A stretch of 32,586 nt of DNA from UBA2965 sp036526135 (lineage in GTDB: Bacteria; Pseudomonadota; Gammaproteobacteria; Pseudomonadales; Azotimanducaceae). Shown here in pieces: positions 7,103 to 14,359 of the stretch (the stretch's first letter is position 1; each line of letters opens with the position of its first letter). A program made the position numbers and the translations under genes. The notes under the pieces were generated by a model. It worked only from the letters and a program-made list of their open reading frames with translations, was not told the origin of the DNA and made no database searches. Location: positions 1-32,586 of the forward strand of contig DATCZA010000069.1 of NCBI GenBank assembly GCA_036526135.1, written 5' to 3'.

Positions 7103-8250
7103 CAGCCGGCCGCCACCTGCGGGAGCCCGGCGGGTGACCAGACGGGCCGCGCCCGCTCGTCGGGTTCCTTGAAGTGCGGCATGACCTCGCGCGCGAAGAG
7201 CCGCATGCTTTCCAGGACCTCCTCCTGAGGCACCATCTCCATGGCGTTGAGCAGGAAGTTGATGCCCGTCACGCCGATGGACTCCCACGTCTTGATGGTG
7301 CGAATCAGATGGTCGGGATCGCCCACGCCGAGCCCTTCCGGCAAGCCCTTGGCCACGCTGGGATCGTCGGCCGCCGGTTTCTTCGCCCGCATGGCGGATC
7401 CGGCATTGCCCAGCGTCTGGTAAGCGCGGGTCGGGTAAGCCTCCCGGGTCCAGTAGAGGTGCGCGTTGGCGACGTTGAACGCCGTCACCATGGGCACGCC
7501 GACGTCCCGGGCCTTGCGGTAGTCTTCGTGGCAGTACAGGAAGTTCATGGTGTGGACCTGATCGTTGATCACGCCTCCCACCGGTTCGCATTGGCTCACC
7601 AGGCGGTGATAGGCCTGGGTGCGGCGCTCCTGCTCCTCGAATCCGGCCGACGATACTCCAAGACAGCCGAGGCCGCGCTCGGCCGCGTCGATCTCCGTGC
7701 CGGGGCTGGTCACCGTGACCCACATGGGCGGATGGGGATCCTGCAGCGGCTTGGGCAGGACGTTGCGGGCGGGCATGGAGAACGATTTGCCCTCCCACTC
7801 GAACTCCTCCTGCATCCACATTTTCGGGATGGCGCGGACGAACTCGTCCCAGGTCTTCTTGGTGTCGTCGGGGTTGACCTCGAAGCCGCCCAGCTCCGTC
7901 CAGGTGGAGGAGCGTGCCGTGCCGAACTCGAGCCTGCCGTTGGAGACGATGTCGAGGGCGGCCGCCCGCTCGGCAACCCTGACGGGGTGGTTCATCTGGG
8001 GAACGCACACCACCGCGCCGTGGCCGACGCGAACGCGGCGGGTCTGGGCGGCGACGGCGGTGAGAAAGACTTCGGGCGCGGAGCAGTGCGAGTACTCCTC
8101 CAGAAAGTGGTGCTCCACGGCCCAGACATGGTCGAAGCCGAGCTCGTCGGCCAGCCGGCACTGCTCCAGGGCGTTGTGGTAGACGGCCCATTCATGCTCC
8201 CGGGTAAGAGGCCGCGGCGTGGACAGCTCGAAGAAGATGCCGAACTTCAT
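7102..8250 (-). CDS. Luciferase-like (LLM class) flavin-dependent monooxygenase
   Basis: A 382-residue TIM-barrel protein of the bacterial luciferase-like family. It opens with MKFGIFFELS and carries GFDHVWAVEHHF near residue 50, a hallmark of luciferase alpha-subunit-type enzymes, followed by TRRVRVGHGAVVCVPQ and DIVSNGRLEFGT. Members use reduced FMN or F420 and O2 to oxygenate small organic substrates. The ATG at 8250 is chosen because it gives the canonical family N-terminus; longer in-frame starts reach into the upstream gene. AAGGA lies about 11 nt before it. It follows the aldo/keto reductase by 49 nt and overlaps the ADC-like gene by 1 nt. No flavin reductase is adjacent. The substrate is unknown. 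Confidence 0.92.
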   Translation of the reverse strand: MKFGIFFELSTPRPLTREHEWAVYHNALEQCRLADELGFDHVWAVEHHFLEEYSHCSAPEVFLTAVAAQTRRVRVGHGAVVCVPQMNHPVRVAERAAALDIVSNGRLEFGTARSSTWTELGGFEVNPDDTKKTWDEFVRAIPKMWMQEEFEWEGKSFSMPARNVLPKPLQDPHPPMWVTVTSPGTEIDAAERGLGCLGVSSAGFEEQERRTQAYHRLVSQCEPVGGVINDQVHTMNFLYCHEDYRKARDVGVPMVTAFNVANAHLYWTREAYPTRAYQTLGNAGSAMRAKKPAADDPSVAKGLPEGLGVGDPDHLIRTIKTWESIGVTGINFLLNAMEMVPQEEVLESMRLFAREVMPHFKEPDERARPVWSPAGLPQVAAG

Positions 8251-8299
8251 GGCTTGGATGATCCTTTCGTCAAGTGGTGTAACCGAAGCAGAACTGCCT

Positions 8300-9280
8300 T
8301 TACGCGTGTCCGGACACGGCGTGAGGCTCGTAGAGCGCTTCGAGCCGGGACACGTCATCCTCGGAAAGCGTCAGCTCTACCGCGGCGGCGGCGTCCGCCA
8401 GGTGCTCGGGTCTGGACGCGCCGATGATGGGCGCGACGATTCCTGGCTTGCCCAGCATCCACGCGATGGCCGTCTGCGCGGGCTTCACGCCCAGGCCGGC
8501 GGCCACCTCTGCGTTGCGGTCGATGATGTCGAGGTCGCTTTCGCGCTGGTAGAGCATTCTTGCGAACTCGTCCGACCCTGCGCGCAGGGTATCGTGCTGA
8601 GCTTCCCTGCTGCGGGCCAGGTAGCCCCGGGCGATGGGGCTCCACGGGATCAGGCCGACGCCCTGATCGATGCACAGCGGGATCATCTCCCGCTCTTCCT
8701 CTCTGTAGATCAGGTTGTAGTGGTTCTGCATGGTCACGAAGCGCACGCCGCCCATGGCGTCCGCGGTGAAGAGGTACTTGGCCATCTGCCAGGCAAACAT
8801 GCTCGATGCGCCCAGGTAGCGCACCTTGCCCACCCGCACGAGATGGGAGAGGGCGTCGATGGTCTCCTCGATGGGGGTCCGGTAGTCGAAACGGTGTATC
8901 TGATACAGGTCGATGTAGTCGGTGCCCAGTCGTCTCAGTGAGGCATCGCAGGCCGAGAGAATGTGCTTGCGTGAGAGTCCCCACCGGTTGCGACGCCGCT
9001 CGTGGGTGCCGTTGAAGCACTTGGTGGCGATGACGACGTCCTCGCGGTCCACGCTCAACTCCGTAAGGGCGCGGCCCAGCACCTCCTCGGATGCGCCGTT
9101 GGAGTAGACGTCGGCGGTGTCGAAGAAGTTGATGCCGGCCTCCAGGGCCTGCTCGACGAAAGGCTTCGCCTCGTCGTAGTCGAGCACCCAGTCGCGCCAG
9201 GATTTCGAGCCGTAGGTCATCATGCCGAGGCAGAGGCGCGACACGCGCACGCCCGTGGGACCCAGATTGGTGTATTGCAT
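8300..9280 (-). CDS. Aldo/keto reductase, voltage-channel-beta/YajO-like group
   Basis: A 326-residue (beta/alpha)8 oxidoreductase with the complete catalytic tetrad D54, Y59, K87 and H129, seen in FFDTADVYSNG, ATKCF and YIDLYQIHRFD. The late block PIIGASRPEHL forms the NADP(H) site. It reduces aldehydes or ketones with NADPH in the cytoplasm. The ATG at 9280 has GGGAGAG about 5 nt upstream. It is third in the minus-strand operon, 90 nt after the amidohydrolase and 49 nt before the luciferase-like gene. Motifs show an intact enzyme, unlike the other AKR-like protein at 11970. The substrate is not predictable. Confidence 0.94.
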   Translation of the reverse strand: MQYTNLGPTGVRVSRLCLGMMTYGSKSWRDWVLDYDEAKPFVEQALEAGINFFDTADVYSNGASEEVLGRALTELSVDREDVVIATKCFNGTHERRRNRWGLSRKHILSACDASLRRLGTDYIDLYQIHRFDYRTPIEETIDALSHLVRVGKVRYLGASSMFAWQMAKYLFTADAMGGVRFVTMQNHYNLIYREEEREMIPLCIDQGVGLIPWSPIARGYLARSREAQHDTLRAGSDEFARMLYQRESDLDIIDRNAEVAAGLGVKPAQTAIAWMLGKPGIVAPIIGASRPEHLADAAAAVELTLSEDDVSRLEALYEPHAVSGHA

Positions 9281-9334
9281 CGTTCTCTCCCGGTGACTCT
9301 GCAACTGTAGGCAGAGACGCGGGCTCGGTAAAGG

Positions 9335-9356
9335 GCGCCGGCCGTGGGGCCGGCGC
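9335..9356 (-). terminator. GC-rich hairpin after the amidohydrolase gene, no U-tract
   Basis: A perfect 9-bp stem (GCGCCGGCC at 9335-9343, GGCCGGCGC at 9348-9356) with a 4-nt loop lies 15 nt after the amidohydrolase stop. On the minus strand it is followed by only a short TTT. It may reduce read-through or stabilise the upstream mRNA 3' end rather than stop transcription completely; this is inference from structure. Confidence 0.4.
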
Positions 9357-9370
9357 GTGCGCGGTCGCGC

Positions 9371-11038
9371 CTAGACGATGCTGCCGCTGCGGGCCTCGGT
9401 GTAGGTGCCGTTCTCCAGAACGACCTCGCCGTTGACGAGCACCGCCGTGTAGCCGTCCGCCCGGCGGATGTAGCGGCGCGCCTCGCCGGGGAAGTCGTCC
9501 ACGAACTCCTCGTCCCGGCAGTGAATGCGGTTCAGGTCGAACAGCACCAGATCGGCCGCCTTGCCTGCCTCGATGGTGCCGCGGTCGGCAAGGCCCCAGT
9601 CGGCGGCCACCTCTCCCGTCATGCGGTGAATGCCGCGCTCCAGGGTGAGCCTGCCGCTGTCCCGGACGAAGTGTTCCAGGAGATGGGTCGTGTCGCCGGT
9701 ACCGCAGAACTGGGTGATGTGGGCGCCGGCGTCGGAGGCGCCGAAGTGCAGCAGCGGATGGTCGATGAGGTCGGCGACGGCTGCCTTGTCGGCGTTGAGC
9801 ACGTTCTGCAAGCGGAACTCCGCGTCCAGATCGTCTGCCAGGGACAGATCCAGGATCACCTCGCCGAGATCCTTGCCCTCGGCTTGCGCGATCTCTGCCA
9901 GCATCCTGCCTTGATAAGGCTGGTTGGCCTCGGCCTGCACCCGGCCCACGGTTAGCATCGGCAAGGCCATGCTCATGCCTTGGGCGTTGCGCATCTCCTC
10001 CACCAGCTCGGTACGCATGGCGGGATCCTCGAAACGTGCGCGGCGCTCGCTGCGAGGCATGTCCATGATGGCCTTCCACTTGGGCAGGGCATACAGCAGC
10101 ATGCTCGTCTCTGAAAGACGCATGTTCATGTCGAAGCAGCGGGGCATGACCTGGCCGTAGACGCGGGCGCCGCGCTCCCGTTCCGCCTCCAGTGCCGTGA
10201 GGATCTCGCTGGCCGTGGGGTCTGTCGGCGAGGAAAGCACGGGCTGAATGGAACAGGGCACGCCGGCGGCCAGGCTGATCTCGCCGAGCTCTCGAATGTT
10301 GGCCAGCTGCTGCTGCATGTCGGGGAAGTAGGGCACCACCTGCCAGATGCCCCGACCACTCTTGGCCATGGCCTTGGCCAGCGCAATCTTCTCGTCCAGG
10401 TCGGCCAGCCGGCTGGGGACCGGGTTCATGTTCTCATCGATGTCCACGTAAGACGAGGAGATGCCGGCCGCGCCGGCGGCCATGGCCTCTTCCACCAGCC
10501 GGCACATCTCCTCGATCTCGTCGGCGGTTGCCGCCCGCTCCTGGCTCTGTGCGCCCATCACGTAGAAGCGCAGGGCGGAGTGGCCGATGAGCGCCGCCAC
10601 GTTGATGCCGAGATTGGGCCGGATGAAGTCCAGGTACTCCTCGAAGCTCTCCCAGCTGAACGGCACCGCCGCGTCGAATGTTGGCTTCTTGATGTCCTCG
10701 ATCACCCCGAACATGTTGACGATCTTGTCGCGGCCGTCGCCCTTGACGGGGGCGAGGCTTAACGAGCAGTTGCCGATGACCACGGTGGTGATGCCGTGCT
10801 CGATGGATGGCGTGGCGAGGCCATCCCAGCAAAGCTGCGGGTCGAAGTGGGTGTGGATGTCGATGAACCCGGGAGCCAGAACCAGGCCGGAGGCGTCGAT
10901 CTCGCGGGTGGCCTCGCCCCCGAAGTCGCCAACGGCGAGTATCCTGCCGTCCTTCACGGCAACGTCCCCGGTGACTGCCGGGTTGCCGGTGCCGTCTACG
11001 ACGGTAGCGTTGCGTATGACCAGATCAGCTTTGCTCAT
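9371..11038 (-). CDS. N-acyl-D-amino-acid deacylase-like amidohydrolase (amidohydrolase family 3)
   Basis: A 555-residue metal-dependent amidohydrolase. The N-terminal sandwich domain (ADLVIRNATVVDGTG, about 4-18) leads to the metal site GFIDIHTHFD with H62 and H64. The barrel ends with GASDAGAHI, and a C-terminal sandwich contains EAGKAADLVLFD. This matches the D-aminoacylase / N-acyl-D-glutamate deacylase group, which cleaves amide bonds of N-acyl amino acids and related compounds. Length and order are normal. AGGAAA lies about 6 nt before the ATG. A five-codon reading frame (ATG at 11052) ends in an ATGA overlap with this start. The copy-1 repeat element at 11053-11068 sits just upstream. 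The SDR gene is 49 nt upstream, so it is second in the operon. Confidence 0.9.
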   Translation of the reverse strand: MSKADLVIRNATVVDGTGNPAVTGDVAVKDGRILAVGDFGGEATREIDASGLVLAPGFIDIHTHFDPQLCWDGLATPSIEHGITTVVIGNCSLSLAPVKGDGRDKIVNMFGVIEDIKKPTFDAAVPFSWESFEEYLDFIRPNLGINVAALIGHSALRFYVMGAQSQERAATADEIEEMCRLVEEAMAAGAAGISSSYVDIDENMNPVPSRLADLDEKIALAKAMAKSGRGIWQVVPYFPDMQQQLANIRELGEISLAAGVPCSIQPVLSSPTDPTASEILTALEAERERGARVYGQVMPRCFDMNMRLSETSMLLYALPKWKAIMDMPRSERRARFEDPAMRTELVEEMRNAQGMSMALPMLTVGRVQAEANQPYQGRMLAEIAQAEGKDLGEVILDLSLADDLDAEFRLQNVLNADKAAVADLIDHPLLHFGASDAGAHITQFCGTGDTTHLLEHFVRDSGRLTLERGIHRMTGEVAADWGLADRGTIEAGKAADLVLFDLNRIHCRDEEFVDDFPGEARRYIRRADGYTAVLVNGEVVLENGTYTEARSGSIV

Positions 11039-11052
11039 CCGAATTTCCTCAT

Positions 11053-11068
11053 GATTAGCGATCGCTCA
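11053..11068 (-). promoter_or_regulatory. Shared upstream element, copy 1 (before amidohydrolase)
   Basis: Read on the minus strand this is TGAGCGATCGCTAATC, ending 14 nt before the amidohydrolase ATG. It contains the perfect palindrome AGCGATCGCT. The same word with one inserted G occurs 17 nt before the aldo/keto-reductase-like gene at 11970, in the same orientation relative to its gene. Position and symmetry suggest a regulator binding site or a translational control element; which one is not decided by the sequence. Confidence 0.45.
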
Positions 11069-11087
11069 GTCGACCGGGCTCCTTGGA

Positions 11088-11867
11088 TCAACGGCCGCCG
11101 TTCACCAGGAAAGTTTCTCCCGTCATCCAGGAGGAGGCACGGGACGCCAGAAAGATCACGGCGGTGGCGATGTCTTCAGGGGTGCCTACGCGGCCGAGCG
11201 GTATCTCGAAACGCTCGCCCAGTTTCGGGATGTCGTCTTCGGTGATGCCGAAGAACTCCATGAACACCTCGGTGGGGATGGGGCCTGGCGAGACCCCGTT
11301 GACGCGGATGCCGAACTGCGCGAGCTCCGCGCCGAGGGTCTGGGTGAGATTGTTCACGCCCGACTTCGCGACCCCATAGGGGCCGTTGAAGGGCGAGGCG
11401 CGGTTGGCGGCCGTGGACGAGATGTTGATGATCGTCCCGCCGCCGTGGTCCTTCATGATGTTCGCTGCGGCCTGGGCACCGGTCCAGACTGCCTTGAGGT
11501 TCAGGTTCAGCTGAAAGTCCCATTGCCGTTCCGGCATCTCTAAAAGCGTGCGGGGCACCCGGTCGTCGGCGCCGCCCGCGTTGCTGACCCAGCAGGTCAG
11601 CTTGCCCATCTCCTCGAACGCACGCTGAGCCAGAGCCTGAACCTGCTCGATCTGCATCATGTCCGTGGTGACCGCCAGAGCCCGTCGGCCAAGAGCCCTG
11701 ACCTTCTCGGCCACCGCTTCGATCTCCTCGGTGCGACGTGCCGCGACCACGATGTCCGCACCCGCTTCCGCCATGCCCAGCGCGATGCCTTCGCCGATGC
11801 CTCGTCCGCCGCCGGTTACCACCGCAACCTGACCGTCTAGCTTGAACTGGTCGAGTATGTTCGCCAT
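11088..11867 (-). CDS. Short-chain dehydrogenase/reductase (SDR)
   Basis: A 259-residue classical SDR. The cofactor motif TGGGRGIG is at 18-25, NAG appears in VSNAGG, the catalytic Ser is S151 in NISSTAANRA, and Y164-x3-K168 lies in YGVAKSG. The C-terminal VNGVSPGPIPTEV is typical, and the protein ends WMTGETFLVNGGR. It oxidises an alcohol or reduces a ketone with NAD(P)(H). The ATG at 11867 gives a canonical N-terminus and follows a purine-rich AAGGGG; the longer open frame up to 12314 crosses the divergent promoter region and is rejected. It is first gene of the minus-strand operon 11867-6350. The arginine after the glycine motif (VVAARR) would favour NADP(H). Confidence 0.94.
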   Translation of the reverse strand: MANILDQFKLDGQVAVVTGGGRGIGEGIALGMAEAGADIVVAARRTEEIEAVAEKVRALGRRALAVTTDMMQIEQVQALAQRAFEEMGKLTCWVSNAGGADDRVPRTLLEMPERQWDFQLNLNLKAVWTGAQAAANIMKDHGGGTIINISSTAANRASPFNGPYGVAKSGVNNLTQTLGAELAQFGIRVNGVSPGPIPTEVFMEFFGITEDDIPKLGERFEIPLGRVGTPEDIATAVIFLASRASSWMTGETFLVNGGR

Positions 11868-11901
11868 TGCCCCTTGCCCCCGGGAAAAGTCAAAGCGCAG
11901 C

Positions 11902-11907
11902 AGTATA
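11902..11907 (-). promoter_or_regulatory. Possible -10 box for the SDR operon
   Basis: On the minus strand this reads TATACT, one base from consensus, 34 nt before the SDR start codon. No good -35 box lies 16-18 nt further upstream, so activator dependence is possible. The palindrome GGCGATCGCC at 11921-11930 lies just upstream of it. Confidence 0.35.
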
Positions 11908-11930
11908 CCCAAATTGTCCGGGCGATCGCC

Positions 11931-11936
11931 TAGAAT
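11931..11936 (+). promoter_or_regulatory. Possible -10 box for the plus-strand operon starting at 11970
   Basis: TAGAAT lies 33 nt before the ATG at 11970 and overlaps by one base the repeat element at 11936-11952. A convincing -35 box at proper spacing is missing. The same TAGAAT hexamer occurs in front of the P450, zapG-like and thiolase genes. Confidence 0.35.
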
Positions 11937-11952
11937 GAGCGGATCGCTAATC
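11936..11952 (+). promoter_or_regulatory. Shared upstream element, copy 2 (before the Tat AKR-like gene)
   Basis: TGAGCGGATCGCTAATC ends 17 nt before the start codon at 11970 and differs from copy 1 (11053-11068) only by one extra G in the centre. Placed directly after a TAGAAT box, it would cover the start of transcription, a usual place for a repressor site. Common control of the two divergent operons is an inference. Confidence 0.45.
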
Positions 11953-11969
11953 GGCAGGGGAGCCGTGAC

Positions 11970-13004
11970 ATGCTCGACCGCACTGACCGTCGGAGATTCG
12001 TTCGCCAGCTTGGGCTGCTTGGCGTGGCTGGCCAGACGCTGCTGCGCTCGGGGAGCTTGCGCGCGGCGGTGGGCGAAGCGCGCGATTCGGCCGCGCTCGA
12101 CTCGGCCTGGCCGGAGATGGCCTACCGCAGGCTCGGCCGCACGGGCTTCGAGGGGAGCCGCCTCATATTCGGCTGCGGGGCGGCGCTCATGGACCGCCCC
12201 CGGGACGACCTGCTCGAGCGCGCCTTCGAGGCGGGCGTGAACGTGTTCGACTCGGGAACGTCGCGCTACTACGACAACGCGGAGAAGAACCTGGCCCCTT
12301 TTCTGAAGCGGCATCGAGACGAGATCTTTCTCATCTCAAAGGCCATGGTCTACCTCGACGTGGCGCCCGACGAGCAGATTACCGTGGCCCAGGCGCGTCA
12401 GGCCGCACAGACCTGGACGGGCCTGATGGACGAAAGCCTGAAGGAGCTGGAGGTGGACCGCATCGACGCCTATTACCTCATGGCGTCCAACAACCCGACC
12501 GTGGTCGGCAGCGAGGAGATCAACGAGGCGTTTCAGCGCGCGCGGCAGGCGGGCAAGGTGCGCTACCTGGGTTTGAGCACCCATCAGAACGCGGAAAACG
12601 TGCTGAAAACGGCCATCGAAACGGGCTGGTACGACCTGGCCATGATCGCCATCACCCCCGGCGGCTGGTATGACTGGGAGAATCGCTCGGTGCTGGAAGG
12701 CTCGCCCACCATGGTGGAGCTCCAACCTCTTCTTGCCAAAGCGAGCGAAGCGGGCATCGGGCTCATCGGCATGAAGGCCGGGCGCTTTCTGGCCGGCCGG
12801 AAATGGCTCGGCTGGGGCAACCCCGAGGCGTTCGACGGGCACTACGATCAGAGTTTCTTGAGAGCCCAGCTGTCCGCTTTCCAGCGCAGCTACGCTTACG
12901 TGCTGGCCCACGGTCTCGATGCGGTGAACGCAGACATGCAGAACTTCGCGCACCTCAAAGAGAACTTCGTGGCCGCGGCCACCTCTCATCGCTACTTCGC
13001 CTGA
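11970..13004 (+). CDS. Tat-exported aldo/keto-reductase-like protein, catalytic His missing
   Basis: A 344-residue protein. The N-terminus carries a twin-arginine-type signal: DRRRFVRQLGLLGVAG at about 6-21, then an Ala-rich stretch before the AKR barrel starts near residue 50. Tetrad-like D94, Y100 and K124 can be placed, although Y is six rather than five residues after D. Where AKRs have His (xxIDLYxxH) this protein reads DRIDAYYLMASNN, so M171 replaces it. Such secreted AKR-like proteins with altered active sites occur near oxidoreductase clusters, but their function is unsettled. AGGGGAG lies about 8 nt before the ATG. The stop overlaps the next start as TGATG, showing tight coupling to the MDR gene. 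Confidence 0.85.
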   Translation: MLDRTDRRRFVRQLGLLGVAGQTLLRSGSLRAAVGEARDSAALDSAWPEMAYRRLGRTGFEGSRLIFGCGAALMDRPRDDLLERAFEAGVNVFDSGTSRYYDNAEKNLAPFLKRHRDEIFLISKAMVYLDVAPDEQITVAQARQAAQTWTGLMDESLKELEVDRIDAYYLMASNNPTVVGSEEINEAFQRARQAGKVRYLGLSTHQNAENVLKTAIETGWYDLAMIAITPGGWYDWENRSVLEGSPTMVELQPLLAKASEAGIGLIGMKAGRFLAGRKWLGWGNPEAFDGHYDQSFLRAQLSAFQRSYAYVLAHGLDAVNADMQNFAHLKENFVAAATSHRYFA

Positions 13005-14029
13005 TGGCCGACGTCAATCGACAGGTCGTGCTGGCGTCGCGGCCCGACGGCTATCCGGTCGACAGTGACTTCCGCGTGGAGGAGGCAGGGGTACCCGACG
13101 TCGGGGAAGGGCAGTTTCTTCTGCGCAATGCCTACGTCTCCCTGGATGCGGGTTTCCGCAACTGGATGAACGAGGACAGCGGCGACGACGTCCTCCCGGC
13201 CATGGCGCTGGACGCGCCCGTCATGGGGCTCGTCCTGGGGCAGGTGGTCGAGTCACGGCACTCCGAGTATCCGGTAGGCGAGTGGCTCATGGCCAGGCTG
13301 GCCTGGGAGGAGTACTCGATCAGCGACGGCTCCGACTTCATTTCGCGGCTGCCGGAACCTCGCGAGTGCCCGCTGCCGCATTACCTGGGGATTCTGGGTG
13401 ATACGGGGCTCTCGGCCTATTTCGGCTTGCTGGACATCGGCCGGCCGCAGCCCGGTGAGACGGTGCTGGTGAGCGCCGCGGGCGGAGCCGTCGGCAACGT
13501 GGTGGGGCAGCTCGCGAAGATTCACGGGGCCAAAGCCGTGGGCCTGGCCGGTACCGACGAAAAGTGCGCGCGTCTCGTCGAAGAGCTCGGCTTCGACGCG
13601 GCGGTCAATCACCGAAGCCCGCATCTGGCCGGTGCCATCGCGGCGGCCTGTCCCGACGGTGTCGACGTCTACTTCGACAGCGTCGGCGGCCCGCTGCTGG
13701 AGACTGTGCTCTGGCAGATCGCCAACGGCGCCAGGATCGTCATGTGCGGCGCGGTGGCCGCCTACAACGCCCTGGAGCCGATACCGGGGCCGGTCAACCT
13801 CTTTCAGCTGGTGACCCATCAGGCGCTCATGCAGGGCTACCTCACGCACCTCGCCGAGCATCGCTATCCGGAAGCCCGGGCCGCCATGACGAGGTGGCTG
13901 AAGTCGGGCGAGCTCAAGAACGTCGAGTACCGGCTTCAGGGCATCGAGAACGTCGGCCGCGCGTTCTGCGATCTGTTCGGGGGGAACAATTTCGGCAAGA
14001 CCATCGTGCGGTTGCGCGACGAGCAGTGA
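13004..14029 (+). CDS. NADP-dependent MDR oxidoreductase (CurA / PTGR-like)
   Basis: A 341-residue zinc-free medium-chain dehydrogenase/reductase. The N-terminal VNRQVVLASRPDGYPVDSDF and the turn FLLRNAYVSLDAGFRNWM are typical of the curcumin/alkenal reductase (leukotriene B4 12-hydroxydehydrogenase) subgroup. The nucleotide-binding motif AAGGAVG is at 158-164, followed by VYFDSVGGPLLE. Members reduce the C=C bond of alpha,beta-unsaturated ketones or aldehydes with NADPH. The ATG at 13004 is chosen because it overlaps the preceding stop (TGATG) and gives the family N-terminus. A 37-nt gap with a strong ribosome binding site leads to the 78-residue gene. Confidence 0.91.
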   Translation: MADVNRQVVLASRPDGYPVDSDFRVEEAGVPDVGEGQFLLRNAYVSLDAGFRNWMNEDSGDDVLPAMALDAPVMGLVLGQVVESRHSEYPVGEWLMARLAWEEYSISDGSDFISRLPEPRECPLPHYLGILGDTGLSAYFGLLDIGRPQPGETVLVSAAGGAVGNVVGQLAKIHGAKAVGLAGTDEKCARLVEELGFDAAVNHRSPHLAGAIAAACPDGVDVYFDSVGGPLLETVLWQIANGARIVMCGAVAAYNALEPIPGPVNLFQLVTHQALMQGYLTHLAEHRYPEARAAMTRWLKSGELKNVEYRLQGIENVGRAFCDLFGGNNFGKTIVRLRDEQ

Positions 14030-14066
14030 TGCGGTACCTGTATACGCAGAGGAGGAGAAGAAGACC

Positions 14067-14303
14067 ATGCCGATTCTGAAGCATCCCCTGTCGGGAGCCA
14101 TTTACACGGCCCGGGACGACGGGCTCGTGGAGGTGGACAACAACGGGCTCAAAGGCCTGTTTCACTTCGACGGTCGCCACCATTCCGGCGAGCTGCGCCA
14201 CGCCGATCCGCACATGCTGCTGTGGCTGGCCGGGCCCCAGCTGCCGGCTGACGCGGCCGTGCGCATCAACCGCCCCGCACCGGTGCCGCCCTCCGAGGGC
14301 TGA
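14067..14303 (+). CDS. Conserved-looking 78-residue protein ahead of a Rieske oxygenase
   Basis: A small soluble protein with a strong GAGGAGGAG ribosome binding site. It begins MPILKHPLSGAIYTARDDG and has short beta-type segments (LVEVDNNGLKGLFHFDG), a SGELRHADPHMLLWLAG core rich in His and Asp, and a Pro-rich end. No Cys, signal peptide or membrane helix is seen. It lies 56 nt before a Rieske oxygenase alpha subunit in the same operon. Its size and position fit an accessory or chaperone-like factor for that enzyme, but I do not recognise a named family and assign no function. Codon usage and the ribosome binding site support it as a real gene. Confidence 0.78.
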   Translation: MPILKHPLSGAIYTARDDGLVEVDNNGLKGLFHFDGRHHSGELRHADPHMLLWLAGPQLPADAAVRINRPAPVPPSEG

Positions 14304-14359
14304 ACCGGCGCACCGGGCGCGGACGACACCGAACCAACCGACATATCCAGGAGAACGAA

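Noticed and set aside
7103..8191. Upstream part of the frame leading into the ADC-like gene
   Set aside because: It overlaps the luciferase-like gene in another frame, is Arg/Gly/Pro-rich and has no motif; the TGATG junction marks the real start at 7102.
8355..10079. 574-codon minus-strand open frame
   Set aside because: It runs through the aldo/keto reductase and amidohydrolase genes in the wrong frame and has shadow-frame composition.
11057..11930. GCGATCGC octamers as cyanobacterial HIP1 repeats
   Set aside because: Only two occur, both in regulatory gaps, and the gene content is gammaproteobacterial.
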